Source: Lachnospiraceae bacterium | Lineage (GTDB): Bacteria; Bacillota; Clostridia; Lachnospirales; Lachnospiraceae | Reading direction: 5' to 3' | Assembly: GCA_017450065.1 (NCBI GenBank) | Contig: JAFSYI010000098.1 | Coordinates: forward strand, 1-42,735 | DNA: 42,735 nucleotides | Part shown: in pieces, positions 1-7,275 of the stretch | Numbering within the stretch: position 1 is the stretch's first letter | Layout of the letters: every line of letters begins with the position of its first letter | Program-made: the position numbers and the translations under genes | Notes under the pieces: model-generated | Told to the model about the DNA's origin: nothing | What the model saw: the letters and a program-made list of their open reading frames with translations, nothing else | Database searches by the model: none

Positions 1-1
1 A

Positions 2-64
2 GACTATGAGATAATCACTGATATAAACATGAAAAAAGTTATCCGCGAATCAAAGAAAAGATAG
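2..64 (+). CDS. C-terminal end of an unidentified protein (cut by window edge)
   Basis: An open frame enters from the left edge and runs about 20 codons to a TAG at 62-64. Its polar, lysine-rich end (…INMKKVIRESKKR) reads like a normal protein C-terminus. No domain can be recognised in so short a piece. The frame choice rests only on its openness and composition, so the call is tentative. Confidence 0.4.
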   Translation, partial: DYEIITDINMKKVIRESKKR

Positions 65-354
65 TTATTGATTGATAAGCTGATATTTTCTTCAAAAAGT
101 ATGATTTCGTATAAGCACGAAATCTCTCAACAGTATATAAGACCAAAGGCTGCAAAGCCTGAAGCAGGGATAAATATGAACCATTCCATAATCCCCCAAA
201 AAATAGTTAGATATAGCTACACTTTTACTCATTATAAAATGCGAGGATAGCTCTTGTTTACTGGCTTTCCTCGCATTTAGACTGTCAAAGATGGAATTAT
301 AAAATACCAAGGGCTTTACGTCAATATTTGTTCAAATGTGACAAATTTGAAGTG
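65..354. other. Intergenic stretch, no gene recognised
   Basis: This 290-bp AT-rich stretch has no reading frame with convincing coding character on either strand. The only structured element is the hairpin at 237-279, which suits termination of minus-strand transcription arriving from the relic at 355-540. Confidence 0.5.
237..279 (-). terminator. Rho-independent terminator
   Basis: The arms AAATGCGAGGA (237-247) and TCCTCGCATTT (268-278) pair over 11 bp around a 20-nt loop. Read on the minus strand, the second arm runs into TTTTATAATG, a U-rich tail. It lies about 75 bp beyond the stop of the minus-strand relic at 355-540, so it is probably the old terminator of that gene. Confidence 0.6.
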
Positions 355-540
355 TTATTCAGACTTTACTATCTTGAAGGTAAAGGTCTTGCTTCCATAG
401 TATTTTACTCCGTTGATCATTACAGTTGCTTTTCTGGCGTTTAGGTTGTTTGAATAATCAACACAGAAATATGTTCTTCCCGAAGAAATGCAAAGGGCTT
501 CCTTCAGAGGGCAATTTCGGTTATACTTACAGTAAATCAT
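355..540 (-). pseudogene. Relic: C-terminal repeat of a secreted cell-surface protein
   Basis: The minus-strand frame ends at 355 with a segment reading VDYSNNLNARKATVMINGVK followed by YYGSKTFTFKI. This matches the pattern seen at the end of bacterial Ig-like repeat modules in clostridial surface proteins (…SYSNNxNAGxATVTIxGxGNYxGSKTxTFxI). Only the last part of one such module is present. The upstream sequence has no signal peptide or further repeats, and the plus-strand CPBP gene starts 64 bp beyond it. A terminator lies just downstream on the same strand. I read it as the stump of a larger deleted gene. The repeat similarity is from memory of the family, not from a search. Confidence 0.5.
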
Positions 541-603
541 TATCTTACGGTAGATATAAATCAGGTTTTCTAAATTTGATAAGCTCTGTCAGAAAGGATG
601 AAT

Positions 604-1446
604 ATGAAAACAAGAAATCACAAAATCTTAGACCATCCCATATTGGGATATTTTCTGTTAATGATTTTTTCATTTATCGTATCAAGTATTGTAAGCAATT
701 TCATTGACTCAAAATTGCTGGGTTCTCTGATTCCGGGTTATGCGATCAAAAGAGAAGTTGCCGGAATGGAAATTGTACAGGCAAACGGTCCGGGACATGC
801 CATCGGATCTGTCCTGGCTATAGGTTTGTTTTATATATGGTTCCGTCCCTCCTTTGATGGAATGCTGAAAAAGAAATATTTCCTTCAGGGGCTTATATTC
901 CTTGCACCGGTCCTTTTGATCCATTGGGTCGGAAGCATAGTGAGCTGGACTCAGTTTGGGACAGGAAGTGTTTTTCTGGCATTCCTAAGAGCTTTTGCTC
1001 CGGGATTCAGTGAAGAAACTGCTTTCAGGGGATTAGGAGTTGCAAATTATCTTAGGAAAGTCCAAACAGAAAAAGGCGTTGTAACGATCTTCTGGTTATC
1101 TTCAATCGTATTCGGATTAGCCCATGTAGCAAATGTTCTTGTAGGAGCACCTCTTTTGATCTCGGTTGGTCAGGCTGCTTATGCCATAGGTATAGGAATG
1201 ATTTTGGGCGCTGTTTATCTTCGTACCGGAAACCTGTGGCCTACCATACTCGGGCACATGAGCGTGGATTTCATGGAATTCATTCGGGGAGATCTAGGAA
1301 GTTCCGGAGGAATAATGTCAAGCATTGGAGTCGGCGACTGGATTACGATAGTTGCCGGAGTAATCGGGATAATCTTAGGTCTGTATCTTATAAGGCCTTC
1401 CAAACGTGCTGAAATAGTTAATCTGTGGAAAACAAAATGGTCATGA
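604..1446 (+). CDS. CPBP-family intramembrane metalloprotease (CAAX-protease-like)
   Basis: This 280-residue polytopic membrane protein carries the three motifs of the CPBP/Abi family: EETAFRG with Glu137-Glu138 (EExxxR), FGLAH with His174, and HMSVD with His218 and Asp222. These residues would bind the catalytic metal within the membrane. Family members include prenyl-protein proteases and bacteriocin self-immunity proteins; the substrate here is unknown. An ATG at 598 is in frame, but AGAAAGG (591-597) abuts it directly and gives the ATG at 604 a normal six-base spacing, so 604 is preferred. No bacteriocin gene is visible nearby. Its stop runs directly into the amide-hydrolase relic, so the neighbourhood downstream has been rearranged. 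Confidence 0.85.
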   Translation: MKTRNHKILDHPILGYFLLMIFSFIVSSIVSNFIDSKLLGSLIPGYAIKREVAGMEIVQANGPGHAIGSVLAIGLFYIWFRPSFDGMLKKKYFLQGLIFLAPVLLIHWVGSIVSWTQFGTGSVFLAFLRAFAPGFSEETAFRGLGVANYLRKVQTEKGVVTIFWLSSIVFGLAHVANVLVGAPLLISVGQAAYAIGIGMILGAVYLRTGNLWPTILGHMSVDFMEFIRGDLGSSGGIMSSIGVGDWITIVAGVIGIILGLYLIRPSKRAEIVNLWKTKWS

Positions 1447-1447
1447 A

Positions 1448-1747
1448 AATTTTTTTCTCCGGGAAGACTGGCAGGACTGCCATTTCTTTGTTTCGGATGC
1501 GGACGGTACACCGGATTACCATTGCGGTTATGGCCACGGTTACCACCGTTTTGTAACAATACTCGGACAGCTGGAGCGATACAAAGACACCTCTAAACAG
1601 GATTACTATACGATGATGCCGGAGTCTGCTGCGCTTGTGATCCTTCAAAGTGCAGTTCAGAATCCATACACAAACGCTTCCGGTATATCAATGACACAGT
1701 ACAGTGCGATCTACAATAATGAAAAAAGAACTGTTGAAGTTATGTAA
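1448..1747 (+). pseudogene. Relic: C-terminal part of a linear amide C-N hydrolase (choloylglycine hydrolase-like)
   Basis: One frame stays open from before the CPBP stop to a TAA at 1745-1747. It reads DWQDCHFFVSDADGT, then YGHGYHRFVTILGQLERYKD, and ends SMTQYSAIYNNEKRTVEVM. These are the features of the C-terminal half of linear amide C-N hydrolases: the (S)DADG segment, the GYGHGYxRF block and the final T(Q)YSxVYDNxxxTV strand. The N-terminal cysteine nucleophile region is gone. The DADG and YGHGY blocks are only a few residues apart, so an internal piece also appears lost. There is no start codon with a ribosome site. The identification is from recalled family patterns. Confidence 0.55.
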
Positions 1748-1805
1748 CAAGGAGACGGTTCCTCGGCGCGAAACCAGTCCTTTATGGCGGTTCTAATATG
1801 ATTTA

Positions 1806-2564
1806 TCAATTCACGTTAAATATGTCGATAAATCCTGTCTGAGCAAATATTTCTCGAACGACTTCGTTTACGCCGGACACAGACACGCCCTGTTCACTAC
1901 CCTTGTGCATTAAGAGAAGGATGCGTAATCCTGCCGAGGAAATATAATCAAGCCGGCCGCAATCTACATTGACAGCTACAATCCTATTATCGGCAGATAC
2001 CTTCTCCCAGAGTGCAAGAAGTTTCGGTGAGGTTATGGTATCAACTCTTCCGAAAAGCCTGATGTCAAGAGTTCCCCCGCTGACAGATGCATTAACATCG
2101 AAATCGGTTGTCTTTGAATCAGATGTATCCACTTCGGTACTGTCAATGGGAGTTATCTTCCAGTAAGCGCACTTGGTCATAGCCTGCTTTATAGCGGTTT
2201 GTTGTTCGGTGCTGAATTTAGAAAGCACCACAAGCTCCGGCATATTATCGGCGAGCACAAGTCGCTCGGCTTTGAGACCGTGTTTTGCAAGAAATTTCAT
2301 CACTCTGCCGATCTCGGCAGCGCAGTCTTTTTTAGCATTGACCATAATGCTCTGTCCGCCGACGGTCACATCGGACTTTTCTTCCGCCACACTTTTGGAG
2401 CGCATCAGTATTTCCATATAATTATCGGGGTACAGTGCTGTGACAATAAGCAGATACTGAATGCTGATCTCAGGATCTGCGGTTATCCAGCAACCGCCGT
2501 GCTTTACAAGAAGTTTCCGCACATTGTCACAGAACGTTCCCGCCTCGGGATCTGTGAGATACAT
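1806..2564 (-). pseudogene. C-terminal half of a methyltransferase-like/STAS protein, split by an internal deletion
   Basis: The final ~85 of 252 residues form a STAS domain (…LDYISSAGLRILLLMHKGSEQ…) with the phosphorylatable-serine signature YISSAGLR found in anti-sigma-factor antagonists. Before it lies a region beginning MYLTDPEAGTFCDNVRKLLV that resembles the C-terminal part of a class I O-methyltransferase-like fold. The coding frame continues upstream of the ATG (…CITTEGIF-MYLTD), so the natural protein was longer. The next piece upstream (2582-2815) ends in PEELIAVNLEISA and a stop in another frame. The SAM-binding core between the two is missing. GAGGG lies seven bases before this ATG, so the STAS half might still be translated. 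Confidence 0.6.
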
Positions 2565-2581
2565 AAAGATACCCTCTGTGG

Positions 2582-2815
2582 TTATGCAGATATTTCCAAA
2601 TTTACGGCAATAAGCTCCTCGGGAACCTTGATGCTTTCGGTGTTCTGTGTCTGATCGTAGCTCAGCCCGAGTTTTGATATGATAGCCGCTGCATCTTTAT
2701 CACCGGCTCCGGCGAGCTGAAAGAGCGTCATTTTTGCGGTGTTAAAGATTGGATTTGTGCGCTCCATAGTGTCGAAATCCACCGAAATGCTTTCGATGTT
2801 AAAGATGTTATCCAT
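2582..2815 (-). pseudogene. N-terminal fragment of the same methyltransferase/STAS gene
   Basis: The 77 codons open with MDNIFNIESISVDFDTMERT behind a perfect ribosome site (ACGGAGGATTAACT before the ATG). The frame ends at TAA immediately before the frame that continues into the STAS half. The reading suggests a deletion across the SAM-binding region with a frameshift at the junction near 2575-2590. The intact ribosome site and coherent residues suggest the loss is fairly recent. It could also be a short free-standing protein, but the fit to the downstream half makes that less likely. Confidence 0.55.
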
Positions 2816-2947
2816 AGTTAATCCTCCGTATTTTGAATTTTAAACCACGCCATCATAATGTTAGTAAACCATATTCTACCATTTTTTAAAGTATAAATAC
2901 TTCTTCGCAGCACACCCTTTCGCACCAGCGTGCTCATGTCTGTTGTC

Positions 2948-3101
2948 GCCAAGGCTGTAAACGATGATCGACAGCTTGCTTCGCAAGCCTTCCGGCAAGT
3001 AATAAAGCACCTCCTTTCAAGCAAGCTTGAGGAGGTGTTTCATTATTGCCGGTCGCCTGTCTGCGACTACGGCGACTGTCGATCATCGTTTTAGCTTTGG
3101 C
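2948..3101. repeat. Nested long palindrome (MITE-like or bidirectional terminator)
   Basis: The outer arms 2948-2974 (GCCAAGGCT…CGACAG) and 3076-3101 (CTGTCG…AGCTTTGGC) pair over about 26 positions with few mismatches. Inner arms 2992-3014 (CCGGCAAGTAATAAAG…CTCC) and 3031-3052 (GGAGGTG…TTGCCGG) pair again around a 16-nt loop, and CTTGCttcGCAAG forms a small side hairpin. The structure begins seven bases after the guaA stop. On the minus strand the inner hairpin is followed by CTTTATTAC, a weak U-rich tail. The inner arms contain a strong Shine-Dalgarno-like AAAGGAGGTG paired to its complement. No transposase is present. Confidence 0.6.
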
Positions 3102-3107
3102 TCGTTA

Positions 3108-4091
3108 TCACTCATATTCTATAGTCCCTGTAGGCTTGGGAGTGAAGTCGTAGAGGACTCTGTTCACGCCCTTTACTTCGGTTGTTATTCTCTCTACCAG
3201 GCGTTTCATGAGATTGAAGGGAATGTCTTCTACCTCTGCCGTCATGGCATCTGTGGTATTAACGGCTCTTATTATTACAGGCCATTCGAATGCTCTTGCT
3301 CCGTCCTTTATACCTGTAGATTTGAAGTCGGGAACCACGGTAAAGTACTGCCATACCTTGCCGGCAAGGCCGTTCTTTTCGAATTCTTCCCTTAATATTG
3401 CATCTGATTCGCGTACTGCCTCAAGACGGTCTCTTGTTATGGCACCGGGACAGCGCACTCCGAGTCCGGGACCCGGGAACGGCTGACGGTATACCATACT
3501 CTTCGGAAGACCAAGGCGCTCACCTATTACCCTTACTTCATCCTTAAAGAGGATTCTGATAGGCTCTACCAGTTCGAAATGCATATCCTCCGGAAGACCG
3601 CCCGCATTGTGATGAGCTTTTATTCCTCTTTCACTTTCAAGTATATCGGGCCAGATCGTTCCCTGGGCGAGGAATTCTATATTCTTAAGCTTACGTGCTT
3701 CATCGGAAAATACATTAATGAATTCACCGCCTATTATCATTCTCTTCTGCTCGGGATCCGTTACTCCTGCAAGTCTCTCAAGGAAACGGTCCGTTGCATC
3801 AACATATACAAGATTGGCTCTCATCTGATTCCTGAAAACATCTATTACCTGCTCGGGCTCACCCTTTCTTAGCAGACCATGATTAACATGAACGCAGATG
3901 AGCTGCTTGCCGATAGCCTTGATCAGCAGGGCAGCCACTACAGAACTGTCAACACCTCCTGAAAGCGCAAGCAGAACCTTCTTGTCTCCCACCTGTTCCC
4001 TTATTGCGGCATACTGGTGCTCAATAAACGCATCTGCCTGCTCAGGTGTGGTTATCCTGACCATATCGTCTGGTCTTCTTCCTTCACTCAT
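3108..4091 (-). CDS. guaA: GMP synthase, ATP-pyrophosphatase/dimerisation subunit without the glutaminase domain
   Basis: The 327 residues match the second and third parts of GMP synthase, which converts XMP to GMP. They start with an N-type ATP-PPase carrying the P-loop LALSGGVDSSVVA (about residues 41-53), then VHVNHGLLRKGE, then the dimerisation domain with QPFPGPGLGVRCPGAITRDRLE, ending in the expected KPTGTIEYE. The N-terminal class I glutamine amidotransferase of the usual ~515-residue bacterial enzyme is absent, and no such gene lies next to it. TGGAGGAAGAAT precedes the ATG, so this is a real start and not a truncation point. Either it uses free ammonia, or a separate GuaA-a-like subunit exists elsewhere, as in archaea. 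Confidence 0.85.
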   Translation of the reverse strand: MSEGRRPDDMVRITTPEQADAFIEHQYAAIREQVGDKKVLLALSGGVDSSVVAALLIKAIGKQLICVHVNHGLLRKGEPEQVIDVFRNQMRANLVYVDATDRFLERLAGVTDPEQKRMIIGGEFINVFSDEARKLKNIEFLAQGTIWPDILESERGIKAHHNAGGLPEDMHFELVEPIRILFKDEVRVIGERLGLPKSMVYRQPFPGPGLGVRCPGAITRDRLEAVRESDAILREEFEKNGLAGKVWQYFTVVPDFKSTGIKDGARAFEWPVIIRAVNTTDAMTAEVEDIPFNLMKRLVERITTEVKGVNRVLYDFTPKPTGTIEYE

Positions 4092-4409
4092 TATTCTTCC
4101 TCCATTTTCTGAAAATCTATATGCTGATTATTAAATTATTATTCTCCGAAGATACCTTCCAATTCCTATCGCCGGGTCGACATTCTTATTTCCAAGTCAC
4201 GGTCTCTCAAGCTGAATTATTATTTCCGGTTCACATCACTCAGTCTGATTCAGGTTACCGAAATCTTATGAATCCCCCTAACTTTGATCCCCGTAACTTT
4301 GCAAAATCTGTGCAAAGCATTTCATGCTCTTATCATCTCAAAAAATCATTTGATTTGCAATGCCTACTTTAAAAATATTGCAGCACGATATTGCAGCAAC
4401 GGCATGCAC
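4092..4409. other. Intergenic stretch upstream of guaA
   Basis: The 318 bp between the last polysaccharide-cluster gene and guaA hold no coding frame I trust. Just after the upstream stop, ATATTGCAGCA occurs twice in tandem (4375-4397). I looked for a purine riboswitch on the minus strand and saw none of its conserved loop sequences. No single promoter stands out, although the strong ribosome site of guaA implies transcription from here or read-through. Confidence 0.5.
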
Positions 4410-6350
4410 CTATTCATGAAGAAGTCTTACAACATGCATAGCTGCGGCATAGTAAGCTAGCAGGGTTCCCTGAAGCAATACCCTGTTACCTGAGTCACCT
4501 ATGCTCTCTCTTAATGCGTCATCCCTTGCAAAGCTCACGGCCAATGCAGTTAGCAGATATGCGATGAAGCACAGGTCTTCATACCCCAATCCCTTACCTC
4601 TGTTATTCCGTACCGTATGATCACCCCTGCCTGCGAAGGCTGTTTCTATTCCGGATGTTCCATTCGGGTTCTCTGTATCCACACGCGGCTTCCTGTCTGC
4701 ACTCTGTTCCGTACCTTCCGTGGTTCCGTCCGCAGCCTTTTCCGTATCTTCCGGGTTCCCGTCCGCAGCCTTTTCCGTATCTTCCGGGTTCCCGTCCGCA
4801 GCCTTTTCAGTACCTCCCGTGGTCCTGTCCGCAGCCTTTTCAGTACCTCCCGTGGTCCCGTCCGCAGCCTTTTCCGTACCCTCCGTGGTCCTGCCGTGCC
4901 ATGAAACCACAGCGCACATTACATATATGCCGATGATAAGCATGGGAAACAGTCCCCATCCGCTCTGATGGGATATATTGGCAGCAAAAGCCTTCATGTT
5001 CTCAACATACAGCGTTCTGTCATAAAGGAACAGAAGAACATTTATCATCACAAGACCGGCAGGTATCAGTATTCTGATATTTATAAAGAGCCTGTCGGCA
5101 ACCGCACCCCGTATGAAAAGCAGATATACGCCCACTCCCAACAGTGCCGCAAGCTGTATAGCCGCCTTGGTTTTAGTCAGAAATGTATAGGGTGCGATTA
5201 TCTTCATAATGCCGAAGATCCTGATATCATACAACAGTGAACATACAAATACCGGAAGTATGAAAGCGGTAAACAGCTGTCTGTTTGTATACGTTTTCAG
5301 CGTTGAAAAACAGAGCACCAGTACCAGCGCTACGATGCAGCCCTCCATTCTCATGAACGCCATCATGGTAAACAGGATCCCCTGCACGGCAAGATTACCG
5401 GGCGAAGGAGCTTCGGAATATCTCCGTGCAATATAAACGCATATGAAAATGAAGCACATAAAATAACCGTTAGACATTGACCATCTGCTCATTATAAGAT
5501 ACGGCATGGAGGTCATAAGTATTCCGGTAATGACAGCGATCTCTGTCAGGCATTCTCTTTTCCCGGCATCCTTACCGGCTGCTTCCTTTAATGAATATAT
5601 GAAGATCAGCAGCGTATTTATATTTAAAAACCACTGTATTCCGAACGCCTCATTAAATCCAAACATTGATGCGATGGTATTGAGCATTGCACTCGTCTGA
5701 CCCACATCTGTCAAAAATACATTGAACTGTTTTCTGTATTCACCAAAATGAACCAGTGCCGAAGGATACATGGAATAATAGTACAGAGAATCATTAGACA
5801 CACTCACCGGCAGGAGTCCCGATGTTGAAATAACAGCGATACATAACACCGTTATTAAAATCAGTCCGGCCGTTTTTCCACTTATGGCATCCTGTGAAAT
5901 CCTGCCCGTGTCACCCAACGAGGATTTACTCCCGGTAATGACATGGTATAATTTTGTGCTCCCGGAATATGAATCGCCGGAGGATGGTGATGCTTTACCC
6001 CCTGTAACGGCACGGCCTGATTCTGTGCTCCCGGAATATGAATCGCCGGAGGATGGTGATGCTTTACTCCCTGTAATGGCACGGCATAATACGGCAAATA
6101 CCGCAATCGTAATGAAAACGCTGATCACAGTCGGTTTAATATGCAGGATCAGCAGCATAAAAACGGTAAGCGAATAAACCGAAATCCCCACAGGAAATGA
6201 CAGCAGTATTTCAGGCACAGACAGCCTGCTCTTATTAAGAGCATAAATGATCAGATAACCTGCCAAAAACAGTATCATGATAGTGACAGTCTGCCTTATA
6301 AAGTATCCGGTTGCCATACTGTTAAGATACGAAGCTGTCATTTCACTCAT
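4410..6350 (-). CDS. Large polytopic membrane protein of the polysaccharide cluster (GT-C or polymerase-like)
   Basis: The 646 residues contain roughly ten or more hydrophobic segments. After the first few helices there is an external loop with SNDSLYYYSMYPSALVHFGEY, which recalls the acidic first loop of GT-C glycosyltransferases. The position, last in the cluster and coupled to the preceding gene by an ATGAGTGA overlap, fits a lipid-linked-sugar glycosyltransferase or a Wzy-type polymerase; no other polymerase candidate is present. Two inserts look foreign to the fold: a 23-residue repeat (about residues 90-145) and an 11-residue Glu/Lys/Asp-rich repeat (TEKAADGTTGG-type, about residues 485-545). 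Both come from in-frame DNA minisatellites. The exact function is not recognisable. Confidence 0.65.
   Translation of the reverse strand: MSEMTASYLNSMATGYFIRQTVTIMILFLAGYLIIYALNKSRLSVPEILLSFPVGISVYSLTVFMLLILHIKPTVISVFITIAVFAVLCRAITGSKASPSSGDSYSGSTESGRAVTGGKASPSSGDSYSGSTKLYHVITGSKSSLGDTGRISQDAISGKTAGLILITVLCIAVISTSGLLPVSVSNDSLYYYSMYPSALVHFGEYRKQFNVFLTDVGQTSAMLNTIASMFGFNEAFGIQWFLNINTLLIFIYSLKEAAGKDAGKRECLTEIAVITGILMTSMPYLIMSRWSMSNGYFMCFIFICVYIARRYSEAPSPGNLAVQGILFTMMAFMRMEGCIVALVLVLCFSTLKTYTNRQLFTAFILPVFVCSLLYDIRIFGIMKIIAPYTFLTKTKAAIQLAALLGVGVYLLFIRGAVADRLFINIRILIPAGLVMINVLLFLYDRTLYVENMKAFAANISHQSGWGLFPMLIIGIYVMCAVVSWHGRTTEGTEKAADGTTGGTEKAADRTTGGTEKAADGNPEDTEKAADGNPEDTEKAADGTTEGTEQSADRKPRVDTENPNGTSGIETAFAGRGDHTVRNNRGKGLGYEDLCFIAYLLTALAVSFARDDALRESIGDSGNRVLLQGTLLAYYAAAMHVVRLLHE
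4708..4890. repeat. 33-bp minisatellite inside the membrane-protein gene
   Basis: Five full 33-bp units start at 4708, 4741, 4774, 4807 and 4840, followed by a partial unit. Each ends in CGCAGCCTTT. On the coding (minus) strand each unit gives 11 residues, TEKAAD followed by a variable five (GTTGG, RTTGG, GNPED). Because the unit is a multiple of three, copy-number changes keep the frame. The insert lies in a hydrophilic segment between membrane helices. Confidence 0.9.
5919..6090. repeat. 69-bp tandem repeat inside the same gene
   Basis: The segment TGTGCTCCCGGAATATGAAT occurs at 5955 and again exactly 69 bp later at 6024, with partial copies on both sides (CCCGGTAATG at 5931 and CCCTGTAATGG at 6069). 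This makes about 2.4 copies. The coding strand gives a 23-residue unit containing KASPSSGDSYSGST. It is unrelated to the 33-bp array in the same gene, so two independent expansions have occurred. Confidence 0.9.
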
Positions 6351-7182
6351 CTGTGCTTACCTCCGTATCATAATATGACCTGGTCATTATATATATATCC
6401 TCTTCTTCCCTTCCATCGCTTCTGATAATGGCATTACCGTAGATATCCCTGTCCGGTGTCTGCCCGGGCGCAGGAGGTATGGCCATGGCACTGTTTCTGT
6501 TTTTGCCGTCCGCTGCTTTGTTTTTGGGCTGCCACAGTACAACGAGTTCATCCGCGGTAAAGACTGTTTTACCCTCGCTGTCGGTTTCCTCACATATATA
6601 TGCGCTTATATCGTTAAGGTACTCATAGAAATACCAGTAATAGTTGAAGTAATTGCCCGGCTCATCGATAAGATCGTTATACAGGAAACAGTATCTGAAC
6701 ATATCATTGGTATAACCAAGCCTTACAAAATCACTATCACGTTTTGCAGGATCCACATGCTTTTTATTTAAGGCATGATCCCCAACGATCCCCGCTTCCG
6801 CACGTTCAAGGAACCAATACATATTTCTTGTATGATAATAAGCATACAGAAATGATTTATTCTCCTGCTCCGTATCGTATACGGTATAGAAATCATCCTT
6901 CACATATACGGTCTTACCCTTAAACAGCTGCATAAGAAGGCTGTCGGGATATTCTCCGTCTTCAAGATAACGGGTCTGGTAGAATGACTGGTTCACCGGA
7001 TTTATCGCGGGCAGCACCTTGTCCATAAGGCGCACATTATAAAATATGCCCATAACAATAATGAGCACACCAAAGCATGCGAGTATCCTGCCCTTATATT
7101 CTCTTTTAATCCTGATAAGGATGGCTGCTGCAACAGCCATTCCGATCAAAACCGCATATCTCATTCCGCAAGTCTCACCCAA
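6343..7182 (-). CDS. Membrane-anchored protein of unknown function, polysaccharide cluster
   Basis: The ~270 residues begin with two hydrophobic helices (MRYAVLIGMAVAAAILI and a second ending MGIFYNVRLMDKVL), followed by a ~220-residue soluble part rich in Tyr, Asp and Asn that would face outside. I do not recognise the family. The open frame can start at TTG 7182 or at ATG 7164; the ribosome sites of both are weak, and an in-frame stop lies just upstream near 7213. It overlaps the next gene by eight bases (ATGAGTGA), so the two are translated together and probably act together in assembly of the surface glycan. Confidence 0.6.
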   Translation of the reverse strand: MGETCGMRYAVLIGMAVAAAILIRIKREYKGRILACFGVLIIVMGIFYNVRLMDKVLPAINPVNQSFYQTRYLEDGEYPDSLLMQLFKGKTVYVKDDFYTVYDTEQENKSFLYAYYHTRNMYWFLERAEAGIVGDHALNKKHVDPAKRDSDFVRLGYTNDMFRYCFLYNDLIDEPGNYFNYYWYFYEYLNDISAYICEETDSEGKTVFTADELVVLWQPKNKAADGKNRNSAMAIPPAPGQTPDRDIYGNAIIRSDGREEEDIYIMTRSYYDTEVSTDE

Positions 7183-7208
7183 ATCATAACCGGTAGATCC
7201 CTTATGAC

Positions 7209-7275
7209 ATTACCTGTCCTGAACAGCTACATTCTCCTGTTATTAACAGTCACATTATTGGTTATTAACAGTTAC
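7209..7275. repeat. Three imperfect ~22-bp tandem copies between cluster genes
   Basis: Copies at 7254-7275 (ending TTATTAACAGTTAC), 7231-7253 (TTATTAACAGTCAC) and 7209-7230 (TGTCCTGAACAGCTAC) share the pattern ATT…(C/G)TGTT/GGTT…AACAGYTAC. The first overlaps the stop codon of the flippase gene. The third resembles the ends of the dispersed inverted repeats described elsewhere in the window. Confidence 0.5.

Noticed and set aside
2818-3024. 68-codon minus-strand frame between guaA and the STAS relic
   Set aside because: It is read entirely from the nested palindrome and its flank, starts with TTG, has no family resemblance and reflects the repeat rather than a gene.
4092-4409. Possible purine riboswitch before guaA
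   Set aside because: None of the conserved junction or loop sequences of the purine aptamer appear on the minus strand.
4617-4968. Long plus-strand frames rich in Phe/Arg/Pro/Ser
   Set aside because: These are antisense readings of the 33-bp minisatellite, where any frame stays open because the unit is a multiple of three.
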